A stretch of DNA of 64,000 nucleotides, taken from the NCBI RefSeq assembly GCF_034356035.1, contig NZ_CP136423.1, positions 1,116,001 to 1,180,000 on the forward strand, in the 5' to 3' direction. Positions 24,841 through 33,414 of this stretch are shown here, piece by piece. Source of the DNA: Blautia hydrogenotrophica DSM 10507. Lineage in GTDB: Bacteria; Bacillota; Clostridia; Lachnospirales; Lachnospiraceae. Below the pieces are notes generated by a model. That model did not search any database. It was not told the DNA's origin and was given only the letters and a program-made list of their open reading frames with translations. The position numbers and the translations under genes are program-made. The stretch's first letter is position 1. Each line of letters opens with the position of its first letter.

Positions 24841-25449
24841 ATGGACGGCTATGCTGAATTTTCTGATGAGGAATTGATTGAGAAACTGAGAGACGGACAG
24901 GAGGATGTCGCGGATTATCTGATGGAGAAATATAAAGAGCTGGTTCGTCAGAAAGCCAGAGCGATGTATCTGATTGGAGGAGAGACAGATGATCTAATTC
25001 AAGAGGGAATGATAGGGCTTTTTAAAGCTGTCAGAGATTATCAGCCGGATAAGGCAGCGTCTTTTCAGACTTTTGCCAGGCTTTGTATTGATCGGCAGCT
25101 TTATAAGGCGATATCCGGCTCAAACCGTCAAAAACATCAACCGTTGAATACTTATGTATCATTGAGTCAGGAGACAGAAGGTGAACGACAGTTGAGATCT
25201 CTATGGGAACAGAACCCGGAAGCCATCGTGATCGCGAGGGAAAATGTGGAAGATCTGGAGAAAAGGATTGAGGAGTGTCTGAGCTCATTCGAGAATCAAG
25301 TATTGGAGTGCTATCTGCGGGGAAAAGACTATGAGCAGATTGCCGCTGAACTGGGACGGCCCAAGAAATCAATAGATAATGCTTTGCACAGAATACGAGG
25401 AAAAGTAAAAATATGTATGGGCACGACAAACAATAAAAAAGAGTATTGA
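24841..25449 (+). CDS. sigH: RNA polymerase sigma-H factor, sporulation onset
   Basis: A 202-residue sigma-70 family factor of the SigH/Spo0H type. Region 2 has DDLIQEGMIGLFKAVRDYQPDKAASFQTFARLCIDRQLYKAI (core and -10 binding), region 4 has LSSFENQVLECYLRGKDYEQIAAELGRPKKSIDNALHRIRGKVK (-35 binding). SigH drives the early stationary phase and sporulation genes in Bacilli and Clostridia. Its place after rlmB is the conserved Firmicutes position. It begins 11 bases after rlmB, and a terminator overlaps its stop codon, so it ends the operon. Confidence 0.94.
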   Translation: MDGYAEFSDEELIEKLRDGQEDVADYLMEKYKELVRQKARAMYLIGGETDDLIQEGMIGLFKAVRDYQPDKAASFQTFARLCIDRQLYKAISGSNRQKHQPLNTYVSLSQETEGERQLRSLWEQNPEAIVIARENVEDLEKRIEECLSSFENQVLECYLRGKDYEQIAAELGRPKKSIDNALHRIRGKVKICMGTTNNKKEY

Positions 25450-25481
25450 TGCTAATCTAAGATTGCGTCAATACTCTTTTG
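25441..25481 (+). terminator. Intrinsic terminator of the egsA-sigH operon
   Basis: GAGTATTGA (25441-25449, including the sigH stop) pairs with TCAATACTC (25468-25476), followed by TTTTG. Confidence 0.88.
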
Positions 25482-25500
25482 AACTTCATAATATAAAATA

Positions 25501-25526
25501 GAGCAAATTCCCTGAGAAAATCTGCT
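25501..25526 (-). terminator. Possible terminator after the second tRNA-Thr
   Basis: On the minus strand GAGCA pairs with TGCTC across AGATTTTCTCAGGGAATT, followed by TATTTTAT. It lies just beyond the tRNA at 25540. Confidence 0.4.
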
Positions 25527-25539
25527 CCATTTCGTTGAA

Positions 25540-25612
25540 AGCTGCCTAGCGGATTTGAACCGCCGACCTCCGCCTTACCAAGGCGACGCTCTACCAGCTG
25601 AGCCAAGGCAGC
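25540..25612 (-). tRNA. tRNA-Thr (anticodon GGT), copy 2
   Basis: Minus strand: acceptor GCTGCCT/AGGCAGC, D arm TTGGCTCAGCTGGTAGAGC, anticodon loop TTGGTAA giving GGT, T arm TCGGCGGTTCAAATCCGCT. It differs from the upstream copy at 25677 by a base in the D region. Confidence 0.92.
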
Positions 25613-25640
25613 AAGAATATTTGATACAAATGAGATATGA

Positions 25641-25672
25641 GAAAAAATTGGTACTCTCTGTTAGAGAGTACC
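25641..25672 (-). terminator. Terminator between the two tRNA-Thr genes
   Basis: On the minus strand GGTACTCTCT pairs with AGAGAGTACC around AAC, followed by AATTTTTTC. It implies that the two tRNA genes are at least partly separate transcripts. Confidence 0.8.
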
Positions 25673-25676
25673 ACAG

Positions 25677-25749
25677 AGCTGCCTAGCGGATTTGAACCGC
25701 CGACCTCCGCCTTACCAAGGCGACGCTCTACCAACTGAGCCAAGGCAGC
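25677..25749 (-). tRNA. tRNA-Thr (anticodon GGT), copy 1
   Basis: Same cloverleaf as the gene at 25540, with GGT anticodon and GCTGCCT/AGGCAGC acceptor; the D loop reads CAGTTGGTAG instead of CAGCTGGTAG. Near-identical tandem copies point to a recent duplication. Confidence 0.92.
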
Positions 25750-25829
25750 ATGAATGTCTCACCGGAAAGAATTCTATCAAAGAAGGGGAAAATTGTCAAC
25801 TGTTTTTTGCAAAAAATGAAAAAAAGGAG

Positions 25830-25981
25830 GTTACAGTTCAGGCTCCAATATCCCGCGAGGTGTTTTTGACATTTTGTACAAAAATCACGAGACATACTCG
25901 CGCCAAACTGCTGTTTACAGCAATTTGTGTGCATCTCGAAGCGTGTTACTGATCACAAACCGCAGGTGAGTGAACAATAAC
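25830..25981 (+). mobile_element. Non-autonomous terminal-repeat element, type E (complete copy E1)
   Basis: 152 bases with left end GTTACAGTTCAGG and right end GTGAACAATAAC, imperfect inverted repeats, flanked on both sides by the perfect 8-bp repeat AAAAGGAG (25822-25829 and 25982-25989). The right third matches the fragment at 19325 and the element at 41072; the stretch TCCCGCGAGG is also shared with the element at 62323. No ORF. The remaining sequence up to glnS shows no gene. Confidence 0.85.
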
Positions 25982-26211
25982 AAAAGGAGAGCCAGTATCC
26001 GGAGATACTGGCATATGAAAAAGAAAAGTTTAATGAAAAGGTTTATTTTTTATAGTTTTATATTACGATAGGAATGTGAGTATTTTGTGTTGAATTTTTA
26101 AAAGAATTGTGAACATTTTTTGGATTTTTCATGTTATAGGAAAGACAGTCTTTTATTAGACGGGTATTTATGATATGATTACAAATTAAGAAAAGGTCGA
26201 GGAGGCAAGAT

Positions 26212-27876
26212 ATGGAGAACGAAACAGTATCCAAAAATTTTATTGAACAGATTATAGACAAAGATCTGGAAGAGGGGGTCTACGACACCGTACACACTCG
26301 CTTTCCGCCGGAACCCAATGGTTATCTGCACATTGGACATGCGAAATCCATTCTCTTGAATTACGGTCTGGCTCAGAAGTATCACGGGAAGTTTAATATG
26401 CGTTTTGATGACACAAATCCCACCAAGGAGAAAGTGGAATTTGTGGAATCTATAAAGGAAGACATAGAATGGCTGGGGGCAGACTGGGAGGACCGCCTCT
26501 ATTTTGCATCTGATTATTTTGAACAGATGTATGAGGGGGCTGTTAAATTAATCGAAAAAGGAAAAGCCTATGTGGACGATTTGAGCGCTGAGCAAATTCG
26601 TGAGTATAGGGGAACCTTGAAAGAACCAGGTAAAGAGAGTCCATACAGAAACCGCAGCGTGGAGGAAAATTTGAGTCTGTTTCAAGCTATGAAAGAAGGC
26701 AGATATGCAGATGGAGAAAAAGTGCTCAGGGCGAAAATTGATATGGCTTCTCCGAATATGAATATGAGGGATCCGGTGATCTATCGTGTTGCCCATATGG
26801 AGCATCACAACACAGGAGACAAGTGGTGCATCTATCCAATGTATGATTTTGCACATCCTATTGAAGATGCCATCGAAGGTATCACCCATTCTATTTGTAC
26901 CTTAGAGTTTGAAGATCACCGCCCGCTCTACGATTGGGTTGTGCATGAGCTGGAATATCCTCAGCCGCCGAAACAGATCGAATTTGCGAAGCTTTATCTG
27001 ACAAATGTTGTTACAGGCAAACGGTATATCAAGAAGCTTGTGGAAGAAGGAATTGTGGATGGTTGGGACGACCCTCGTCTGGTATCCATTGCGGCCCTGC
27101 GAAGAAGAGGCTTCACACCGGAATCTATAAAAATGTTTGTAGATTTGTGTGGGGTGTCAAAGGCGAACAGCTCTGTGGACTATGCAATGCTGGAATATTG
27201 TATCCGGGAAGATCTGAAAATGAAACGGTCACGTATGATGGCGGTTTTGGACCCAATTAAATTGGTGATTGATAACTATCCGGAAGATCAGATAGAGTAT
27301 CTGGATGTGGAGAACAATCTGGAAAATGAGTCGCTGGGACACAGAAAAGTAGCGTTTGGCAGAGAGCTGTATATAGAGAGGGAGGATTTCATGGAAAATC
27401 CGCCAAAGAAATATTTCAGACTTTTCCCAGGAAACGAAGTACGCTTAATGCATGCTTATTTTGTGAAATGCGAAAGTTTTGTCAAGGATGAGGATGGAAA
27501 CGTTACGGAGGTTCACTGCACTTACGACCCTGAGACAAAATGCGGAACTGGATTTACGGGACGAAAGGTCAAGGGCACGATTCACTGGGTATCGGCTAAA
27601 GAGGCTAAAGAGGCCAAAGTGCGCTTGTATGAAAATATTATCGATGAGGAAAAAGGAGTGTACAATGAGGATGGCTCTTTGAATCTCAATCCAAATTCGC
27701 TGAAGGAGGTTACAGCGTATGTGGAGCCAGAGCTAATGAAGGCAAAAGCTTATGAAAGTTTTCAGTTCGTGAGAAATGGATATTTCTGTGCGGATGCGAA
27801 AGATTCCAAGGAAGGAGAGCCGGTATTTAACAGGATTGTCTCGTTGAAGAGTTCTTTCCGTCTTCCGAAGGCATAA
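26212..27876 (+). CDS. glnS: Glutaminyl-tRNA synthetase
   Basis: A 554-residue class I synthetase. [18 protein letters not shown] carries the HIGH signature, [10 protein letters not shown] and the AMP-binding [23 protein letters not shown] are typical of GlnRS, and [13 protein letters not shown] is the KMSKS-like loop (VLSKR variant). The C-terminal beta-barrels recognise the anticodon. Its presence implies direct charging of tRNA-Gln rather than only the GatCAB route. Start ATG 26212 follows GAGGAGGCAAG. It is a single-gene unit with a strong terminator. Confidence 0.95.
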   Translation: MENETVSKNFIEQIIDKDLEEGVYDTVHTRFPPEPNGYLHIGHAKSILLNYGLAQKYHGKFNMRFDDTNPTKEKVEFVESIKEDIEWLGADWEDRLYFASDYFEQMYEGAVKLIEKGKAYVDDLSAEQIREYRGTLKEPGKESPYRNRSVEENLSLFQAMKEGRYADGEKVLRAKIDMASPNMNMRDPVIYRVAHMEHHNTGDKWCIYPMYDFAHPIEDAIEGITHSICTLEFEDHRPLYDWVVHELEYPQPPKQIEFAKLYLTNVVTGKRYIKKLVEEGIVDGWDDPRLVSIAALRRRGFTPESIKMFVDLCGVSKANSSVDYAMLEYCIREDLKMKRSRMMAVLDPIKLVIDNYPEDQIEYLDVENNLENESLGHRKVAFGRELYIEREDFMENPPKKYFRLFPGNEVRLMHAYFVKCESFVKDEDGNVTEVHCTYDPETKCGTGFTGRKVKGTIHWVSAKEAKEAKVRLYENIIDEEKGVYNEDGSLNLNPNSLKEVTAYVEPELMKAKAYESFQFVRNGYFCADAKDSKEGEPVFNRIVSLKSSFRLPKA

Positions 27877-27927
27877 TTGAATTTTAAAGAAGTGCTATAA
27901 GTTTAGGACAGTGTGTTCTTGAAAGAA

Positions 27928-27973
27928 TCCCTTCTGAGTGATTGCGTGAGACAATTGCTCCAGAAGGGGTTTT
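27928..27973 (+). terminator. Intrinsic terminator of glnS
   Basis: CCCTTCTG (27929-27936) pairs with CAGAAGGG (27961-27968), followed by GTTTTG. The loop contains a further AGTGATTGCGTGAGACAATT partial dyad. Confidence 0.85.
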
Positions 27974-28077
27974 GAGTTATCGGAAAGCGCCTACCCACAT
28001 TATTGATGGAAAATGTGAAAAATTGCCGCAAGGCTTTCAGCGGATTGGAAAGAAAAAAGTTATTAAGCTGAATTTTG

Positions 28078-28106
28078 TTGAATTGAAGAGAAAAGAAAGA
28101 TATAAT
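28078..28106 (+). promoter_or_regulatory. Promoter of the ferredoxin leader
   Basis: TTGAAT at 28078-28083 and TATAAT at 28101-28106, spacer 17. A start near 28113 gives a leader of about 170 bases. Confidence 0.75.
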
Positions 28107-28112
28107 AGAGGT

Positions 28113-28281
28113 ACTATTTACATAGAAAAAATATGTCTATAGTAGCATAGATATTGGATGTCTGGGTGCTGCTTTCCTGATGTGGAGGATGAGGAAAAAG
28201 CACACAGCCTAGGGGACCGATGTCTGTGCAGGCAGAAAAACTGCGAGGGTTAAAAAATTAAGGATAACAGGAGGATTCAAA
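28113..28281 (+). ncRNA. Long structured leader or small RNA upstream of the ferredoxin gene
   Basis: The presumed transcript begins with a hairpin, TACTAT-TT-ACATA paired with TATGT-CT-ATAGTA, then a second pairing TGCTTTCCT with AGGAAAAAGCA around GATGTGGAGGATG, then GGATGTCTG and CGATGTCTG repeats and GCAGGCAGAAAAACTGC. I do not recognise a riboswitch class; it lacks the conserved cores of TPP, cobalamin, FMN, SAM and glycine types. A 6S-like RNA or a leader controlling the ferredoxin are both possible. Confidence 0.4.
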
Positions 28282-28674
28282 ATGAAAAAACTTGTGGTTG
28301 CGAAAAAAGATGCGTGTATGGCGTGTAAGGAGTGCGAGATTGCGTGTTCAGAGGCTTTTTATAAAGAGTTTGATGACACAAAATCCTGCATTCAGATCGG
28401 TGTGAAAAAGGATGGAGAGACACCAAAGCCTATGGTATGTGTACAGTGCGGAAAATGTGCAGAGGCATGTCCAGAAGGTGCGATTACACAGAATGCCAAG
28501 GGAGTTTATATGATTAACAAAAAGAAATGTGTTGGCTGCGGAAAATGTGTGGAAGCCTGTCCGTTCGGATTGGTGGTTAAGGCTGATGATAAAGAGTACG
28601 CAAGTAAATGTATTGCATGTGGAATTTGTGTAAAAGCCTGTCCGATGGAAGTACTGGAGATCAAAGAGGCATAG
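28282..28674 (+). CDS. Multi-cluster 4Fe-4S ferredoxin
   Basis: A 130-residue protein with CMACKECEIAC near the N-terminus, CVQCGKCAEACP near residue 57, CVGCGKCVEACP near 86 and CIACGICVKACP near 113. The sixteen Cys can hold four [4Fe-4S] clusters, as in CooF/HycB-type electron-transfer subunits. It starts after CAGGAGGATTC and is monocistronic, with a strong terminator behind it. No redox partner is adjacent. It could serve the CO dehydrogenase system 17 kb away or hydrogenase and formate dehydrogenase elsewhere; that is speculation. Confidence 0.9.
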   Translation: MKKLVVAKKDACMACKECEIACSEAFYKEFDDTKSCIQIGVKKDGETPKPMVCVQCGKCAEACPEGAITQNAKGVYMINKKKCVGCGKCVEACPFGLVVKADDKEYASKCIACGICVKACPMEVLEIKEA

Positions 28675-28721
28675 ATAAAAAAACATGGATTTTGAACGTT
28701 TTTCAAAGGTTGTACAATGAT

Positions 28722-28756
28722 AGCGGGGCAGTTTTTTAGACTGCCTCGCTGTTTTA
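28722..28756 (+). terminator. Intrinsic terminator of the ferredoxin gene
   Basis: AGCGGGGCAGT (28722-28732) pairs with ACTGCCTCGCT (28740-28750), followed by GTTTTA. Confidence 0.88.
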
Positions 28757-28759
28757 TAG

Positions 28760-28909
28760 AAAAAACTTTGCTATGCTAAAACGCGAAAGTTCTTTCCTAT
28801 GACATAAACGCTCCGCGTGGATCGCACTACGGCGAAATGGAAGATAGTGCTTTGCGCCTTGCCGCAGGCGGAGAATCCTGCAAGCAGGATTCTTTTCTAG
28901 AACTTCAAG
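28760..28909. repeat. Intergenic repeat family F, copy 4
   Basis: Contains ACGCGAAAGTTCTTTCCTAT and GACATAAACGCTCCGCGTGG, shared with copy 5 (33415) and partly with 4224 and 56400; then CGGCGAAATGG and a perfect GAATCCTGCAAGCAGGATTC dyad; ends CTTCAAGA. It fills the space between the ferredoxin terminator and the minus-strand gene. Confidence 0.5.
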
Positions 28910-28910
28910 A

Positions 28911-29339
28911 TCAGGGGAGAGTATCTGTCTTATTTTCCTTTTCGGAAGGAGAGTCCGTTTCTTTGTTCAGCATTTCTTCAGCTTGCGCGAACTCTTTATC
29001 GATTTCTTCCATATAAGGGTCTTCTTCGAACTGCACTTCCTTTACTTTTTCAGCAGTATCCTTTGCGATTTCTTTTACTTTTTGAGCGGTATCTTTTGCG
29101 ATCTCCTTCATTTCACCGGCGGCTTCAGCCGCAATTTTGATGTATTGTTTTGGAGCGGAATCTTTTTCTTCTGTCTCAGGAACCTCTTCCCAAAGATCCT
29201 CTTCCTCTTCAAATAGGTCTTCAAAATCTGACGCGAAATCGCGGCCTTTTTCTTCTTTGGATTTTTGCGCGTAATAGACAGCAGCGCCAGCGGCGGCGCC
29301 GACAACAGCCAGACTCAAAATTTTACCAAGCTTTGACAT
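28911..29339 (-). CDS. Membrane-anchored coiled-coil protein of unknown function
   Basis: A 142-residue protein. The N-terminus (LGKILSLAVVGAAAGAAVYYAQKSKEEKG) is a single membrane or signal-anchor segment rich in Ala and Gly, as in YtxH-like proteins. It is followed by a very acidic stretch (DFEDLFEEEEDLWEEVPETEEKD) and two tandem heptad-like repeats, KEIAKDTAQKV and KEIAKDTAEKV, predicted to form amphipathic helix. The start is preceded by AAAGGAGACTG on its strand. No enzyme motif. A stress or envelope role as for YtxH is only a guess. Confidence 0.75.
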   Translation of the reverse strand: MSKLGKILSLAVVGAAAGAAVYYAQKSKEEKGRDFASDFEDLFEEEEDLWEEVPETEEKDSAPKQYIKIAAEAAGEMKEIAKDTAQKVKEIAKDTAEKVKEVQFEEDPYMEEIDKEFAQAEEMLNKETDSPSEKENKTDTLP

Positions 29340-29476
29340 GGTAACAGTCTCCTTTCTGATAAAAAATGTCAGTCATTTGTTTAGACATACTATATCTAAC
29401 ATTGTAATACTTTTGTATGAAAAAGAAAAGGGGGATTTTTGGAGAAGAACAACTGCTATAAACTGTAACAAATGTC

Positions 29477-29505
29477 TTGCAGGGAGAGGGCATAGCGGCT
29501 ATAAT
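29477..29505 (+). promoter_or_regulatory. Promoter of the maf-HAD gene cluster
   Basis: TTGCAG at 29477-29482 and TATAAT at 29500-29505, spacer 17, about 75 bases before the maf start. Confidence 0.7.
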
Positions 29506-29580
29506 AATACGTGCGAAAAAGCATGAATCCTGTAGACTTATAGATTATGGAACAAATACAATTTAAAAGTGGAGAGTGCC

Positions 29581-30171
29581 ATGAGACAGATTATTTTAGC
29601 TTCTTCTTCTCCGAGAAGGCGGGAATTACTAGAGAAAGCGGGAGTGCATTTTCAAGTGATGCCGAGCCAAGAGGAAGAACATATAGAGAAGAAAGAACCG
29701 GCTCAGATCGTAGAGAATTTATCCTGGCAAAAAGCGGCCAGTGTGGCGTCGAAGACAGGCCAGGACGTGATCGTGATCGGCTCAGATACTTTGGTGGCCT
29801 ATGAGGGCAGAGTCCTGGGAAAGCCCAGGGATGAAGAAGAGGCAGTGGAGACATTGAAGCTGCTTCAGGGCAATACTCATCAGGTGTATACGGGAGTCAC
29901 GGTGATTGTTCGTGACAAGGAAGAGGAAATCACAAAGACTTTTTCCAGGAGAACGGATGTAACCTTTTATCCGGTAGATGAGAAGGAAATTCGTGCCTAT
30001 GTAGCTACGGGAGATCCCATGGACAAGGCTGGAAGCTATGACATACGCGGAGATTTTTCCGTCTATATCAAAGAAATCTATGGAGACTACAACAATGTGG
30101 TCGGCCTGCCAGTGAGTATGTTGTTTTGGGAGATGAAGCAGTTAGGGATAGATTTGCGGGGCGAGAAGTGA
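29581..30171 (+). CDS. maf: Maf-family nucleoside triphosphate pyrophosphatase
   Basis: A 196-residue house-cleaning enzyme that hydrolyses dTTP, UTP and modified relatives to monophosphates. IILASSSPRRRELLEKAG (SxxR motif), GSDTLVAYEGRVLGKP (catalytic Asp with Lys), and GDPMDKAGSYDIRG (the second Lys/Asp set) are all present. Start ATG 29581 after GGAGAG; an upstream in-frame ATG at 29569 has no ribosome site. Its stop overlaps the next start by one base (TGATG), so translation is coupled. Confidence 0.95.
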   Translation: MRQIILASSSPRRRELLEKAGVHFQVMPSQEEEHIEKKEPAQIVENLSWQKAASVASKTGQDVIVIGSDTLVAYEGRVLGKPRDEEEAVETLKLLQGNTHQVYTGVTVIVRDKEEEITKTFSRRTDVTFYPVDEKEIRAYVATGDPMDKAGSYDIRGDFSVYIKEIYGDYNNVVGLPVSMLFWEMKQLGIDLRGEK

Positions 30172-30821
30172 TGTTTAAAGCATACATTTTTGATTTAGAT
30201 GGTACTTTAGCAGACACCGTGGAGTCCATTGCCTATGTGGCGAATACTGTGCTGGGAGAATTTGGCTACCGGCCTCTGCCGACGGAGAAATTTTACAATT
30301 ACTGTGGCGAGGGTGGCAGAAAGTTGATGGAGCGTTGTCTAAGGGACTGCAAGGACGATCAGCTGGCGCATTTGGACGAGGGGGAGCGCAGATATACCGA
30401 GGTGTTTGCCCAAAATCCTTTGTACCGTGTAGTTCCTTATGAGGGGATGATAGAGACTTTGGATGCGCTGAAGCGAAGGGACATCCGTCTGGCGGTCTGC
30501 ACGAATAAACCGCATCAAGCGGCAGTGGAGACGGTGGAAGGGATTTTCGGCCGAGGCTATTTTGACGGTATTCAAGGGCAGTGCGATTCTGTGCGCAGAA
30601 AACCGGCTCCAGACGGCCCACTGGCTATGGCGAGACTTTTTGGAGTGTCTCCTGAGGAATGCGTCTATGTGGGGGACACTTGGACAGATATGCAGACTGG
30701 AAAGGCAGCTGGAATGTATACTGTGGGAGTACTGTGGGGGTTTCGAACCCGGAAGGAATTGGAAGAAAATCATGCAGACAGGATTATCTCCCATCCGAAA
30801 GAACTGCTGAATATTTTGTGA
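30171..30821 (+). CDS. HAD-superfamily phosphatase, phosphoglycolate phosphatase-like
   Basis: A 216-residue HAD subfamily IA hydrolase. Motif I DLDGTLADT supplies the nucleophile Asp, a four-helix cap follows (residues 20-85), motif II is in AVCTNKP, the Lys of motif III is in RRKPAPDG, and motif IV is YVGDTWTD. Gph and PpaX are the closest descriptions; the substrate cannot be told. It follows maf with a one-base stop-start overlap and precedes a second HAD gene after 11 bases. Confidence 0.9.
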   Translation: MFKAYIFDLDGTLADTVESIAYVANTVLGEFGYRPLPTEKFYNYCGEGGRKLMERCLRDCKDDQLAHLDEGERRYTEVFAQNPLYRVVPYEGMIETLDALKRRDIRLAVCTNKPHQAAVETVEGIFGRGYFDGIQGQCDSVRRKPAPDGPLAMARLFGVSPEECVYVGDTWTDMQTGKAAGMYTVGVLWGFRTRKELEENHADRIISHPKELLNIL

Positions 30822-30832
30822 AGGAGTTTGAG

Positions 30833-31633
30833 ATGATTAAGTTGGTGGCCAGTGATTTGGATGGAACTTTGCTCAGAAATGGTGCTCAGCGGTTTCAGCC
30901 AGAATTATTTGATTTGATTCACAGATTGAAGGAGTTGGGTGTATTTTTTGTGGCAGCCAGCGGAAGACAATTTCCGATTATGCAGCGGATGTTTGCTCCT
31001 GTGAAAGAGGAAATCGGCTATGTATGTGAAAATGGAGCTTTGACCTATACCGATGGCGAGTTCCTATACAAAGACACACTGTCGGACACATTGGCAAAGG
31101 AAATCATTCAGGAAATATGGGAGAAAGAGGGGGCCGAGATGACGATGTCAGGGGTGCGCACGTACTATGTACGTCCGAAGACGGAGGAATTTCGCAGCTT
31201 AATCCGTGATTTTTTGAAGATTACCTACAAAGAGGTGGAAGATTTTGATCAGATTCCGGAAGCTTTGATGAAGGTGGCTGTCTATGAAAGAAATGGGATA
31301 AACAACAGCTATCAGTATTGGAGAGAGCGCTTTTCGGATCGCTGCATTGTGGTTACTTCGGGGTTTGACTGGATGGATTTTGTGCCATTTGGGACAAATA
31401 AGGCAAAAGGAATCCAGTTGCTTCAAAAAAGATGGAATATAAAACCAGAGGAATGTATGGCTTTTGGTGATGAATATAATGATATAGAAATGCTCCAGGC
31501 GGTGGAACACAGCTATGCAATGGACACTGCGCGGGAAGGGGTAAAAAAAGTAAGCCGTTATATTACCTCCAATGTAGAGGAAGAATTGAAAAAACTAATT
31601 CAGGAAATTGAAAAGGAGAAAGAAAATGTATGA
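30833..31633 (+). CDS. Cof-type HAD phosphatase
   Basis: A 267-residue HAD subfamily IIB (Cof-like) hydrolase. Motif I is ASDLDGTLLRNG, motif II VAASGRQF, the large C2 cap lies between residues 85 and 190, and motif III/IV is FGTNKAKGI and FGDEYNDIEML. Members dephosphorylate sugar phosphates, FMN or pyridoxal phosphate. ATG 30833 follows GAAGGAG; the frame is open upstream inside the previous gene but without family similarity. It overlaps the next small gene by 8 bases. Confidence 0.92.
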   Translation: MIKLVASDLDGTLLRNGAQRFQPELFDLIHRLKELGVFFVAASGRQFPIMQRMFAPVKEEIGYVCENGALTYTDGEFLYKDTLSDTLAKEIIQEIWEKEGAEMTMSGVRTYYVRPKTEEFRSLIRDFLKITYKEVEDFDQIPEALMKVAVYERNGINNSYQYWRERFSDRCIVVTSGFDWMDFVPFGTNKAKGIQLLQKRWNIKPEECMAFGDEYNDIEMLQAVEHSYAMDTAREGVKKVSRYITSNVEEELKKLIQEIEKEKENV

Positions 31634-31889
31634 GTATACGGAAGAATGTCTGGAGACATTTTTGAGAAATCAAGGACAGTTATTTGATGAGCCAGTTGCC
31701 GAGACTTTAGAAGGTGCGGAAGCATTTTTGGAGGAGTGTATGGCCGTGGTTGTGAATTCTTTGGACGAAGTACGGCAATACTTGGAAGAGAGCGGCGCAG
31801 ATGTAGAGGGGATGTCTGATCAGGATTTGGAAGAGGCCAGTGAAGTATTTCCGCTGCCAGATGGCAGTTATTTGGTCGTGGAAGGCTGA
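31626..31889 (+). CDS. Small acidic protein of unknown function
   Basis: An 87-residue, strongly acidic protein (MYEYTEECLETFLRNQGQLF...), with two Cys, no membrane segment and no Lys-rich region. The C-terminus FPLPDGSYLVVEG looks like a short beta hairpin. It starts inside the end of the Cof-type phosphatase gene with AAAAGGAGAAAG as ribosome site, so it belongs to the maf operon. I know of no characterised family. It ends 52 bases before the aldehyde dehydrogenase. Confidence 0.72.
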   Translation: MYEYTEECLETFLRNQGQLFDEPVAETLEGAEAFLEECMAVVVNSLDEVRQYLEESGADVEGMSDQDLEEASEVFPLPDGSYLVVEG

Positions 31890-31941
31890 GGCAGCGCTTA
31901 GGAAATTGAGATATAAGAAAGGGCGACAGTGGCGGTAAGAA

Positions 31942-33312
31942 ATGAAGATAGGCCAAGTTGTAGAAGAGCAGAGAGAATTTTTTAGGACAGGGAAAACTCT
32001 GTCCTATACGTTTAGGGATGAACAACTGCAAAGATTGTATGCGGCTGTCTCGACTAGGGAAAAAAAGATTTTGGAGGCTTTGCATAAAGACCTTCACAAA
32101 TCAGACCAGGAAGCGTATATGACAGAGATCGGTCTGGTGCTGGCAGAGATTACGCATATGAGAAAAAATTTGAAAAATTGGATGAAGGTAAGGATAGAAG
32201 AGGCACCAGTTTCCCAGTTTCCTGGAAAGACTTATCAAATTAAAGAACCCTATGGAGTGGTGTTGGTGATGGCGCCCTGGAATTATCCCTTTTTGTTGGC
32301 GATGCAGCCATTGGTCGGAGCGATTGCGGCTGGAAACTGCTGTGTGGTGAAGCCAGCGGCAGCCTCAGAGGCAACTTCCACTGTAATTGGAGAATTGCTG
32401 AGTGAAACTTTTGCGCGGCAGTATGTGGCCGTAGTCAGTGGTGGTGAAGAAAACAGAGAAGAGCTTTTGAATCAGAAATTCGATTATATCTTTTTTACTG
32501 GGGGAATGAAAGCAGGGCGGCAGGTTATGAAACGGGCAGCCGAGAATTTGACACCTGTGACCTTAGAACTGGGAGGGAAAAGTCCCTGCATCATTGAAGA
32601 GTCCGCAGATTTGTCTCTGGCGGCAAAGAGAATTGTGTTTGGAAAGTTTGTCAATAGCGGGCAGACTTGTGTGGCACCGGATTATCTATTGGTACAAAAA
32701 ACCGTGAAGAGAGAATTTTTGAGACAAGTGCGAAAATGGATTAAAAAGACCTGGGGAGAAAAACCGTTGGAGCACCCTGATTATCCCAAAATGATTGATG
32801 AGAAACAGTATGAGCGTGTAATGGGACTATTGTTAGGAGAGAGTATTTTAGTGGGCGGATACGGAAGAAAAAAGACGCTTCAGATCGCTCCCACACTGTT
32901 AGATGGAGTGACCTGGGCTTCGCCGATTATGCAGGATGAAATTTTTGGGCCCATTCTTCCGGTTCTGGAATTTTCTTCTATGGAGGAAGTGATTCACACT
33001 CTGCAGGAAAAGGATAAGCCACTGGCTCTGTATCTTTTTACAAAAAATGACAAAGCAAAGCGCAAAATTTTAAAAAGACTGTCTTATGGAGGCGGGTGTA
33101 TTAATGATACTTTGGTGCATCTGTCTGTACCGAAACTGCCTTTTGGAGGTGTCGGTGGAAGTGGAATTGGAAATTATCATGGTCGGGCCAGTTTTGAGAC
33201 TTTTACACACACGAAGGGTATTTTGGAAAAAGAAAATTGGCTGGACATACCAGTTCGTTACCTTCCGTCCAAATATTGGAAAGAATGGGTTATGCGAAAA
33301 ATTTTAAAATGA
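31942..33312 (+). CDS. NAD(P)-dependent aldehyde dehydrogenase, class 3-like
   Basis: A 456-residue ALDH that oxidises aldehydes to acids. APWNYPFLLAMQPLVGAIAAGNCCVVKPA is the cofactor-binding region, FTGGMKAGRQVM the Rossmann loop, LELGGKSPCII holds the general-base Glu, and NSGQTCVAPDYLL the catalytic Cys. The short form without the extra N-terminal region resembles class 3 fatty-aldehyde enzymes and B. subtilis YwdH. It is the last gene of the maf cluster, followed by a terminator. The natural aldehyde is not known. Confidence 0.93.
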   Translation: MKIGQVVEEQREFFRTGKTLSYTFRDEQLQRLYAAVSTREKKILEALHKDLHKSDQEAYMTEIGLVLAEITHMRKNLKNWMKVRIEEAPVSQFPGKTYQIKEPYGVVLVMAPWNYPFLLAMQPLVGAIAAGNCCVVKPAAASEATSTVIGELLSETFARQYVAVVSGGEENREELLNQKFDYIFFTGGMKAGRQVMKRAAENLTPVTLELGGKSPCIIEESADLSLAAKRIVFGKFVNSGQTCVAPDYLLVQKTVKREFLRQVRKWIKKTWGEKPLEHPDYPKMIDEKQYERVMGLLLGESILVGGYGRKKTLQIAPTLLDGVTWASPIMQDEIFGPILPVLEFSSMEEVIHTLQEKDKPLALYLFTKNDKAKRKILKRLSYGGGCINDTLVHLSVPKLPFGGVGGSGIGNYHGRASFETFTHTKGILEKENWLDIPVRYLPSKYWKEWVMRKILK

Positions 33313-33320
33313 GAAAAATA

Positions 33321-33390
33321 CCCTGGCGTATGGTATGTGGTTTGGGGATGCATTGACATCCGAAAGTCTGCATGAAAAGCCAGGGTTTTT
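33321..33390 (+). terminator. Terminator of the aldehyde dehydrogenase gene
   Basis: CCCTGGC (33321-33327) pairs with GCCAGGG (33379-33385), with inner pairing possible in the 51-base loop (GGATGCATTGACATCC), and TTTTT follows at once. Confidence 0.75.
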
Positions 33391-33414
33391 CCATGACAGG
33401 ATACTTTTATGTAA

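Noticed and set aside
27942..28142. 66-codon open frame between glnS and the ferredoxin
   Set aside because: It runs through the glnS terminator and the ferredoxin promoter and has no ribosome site.
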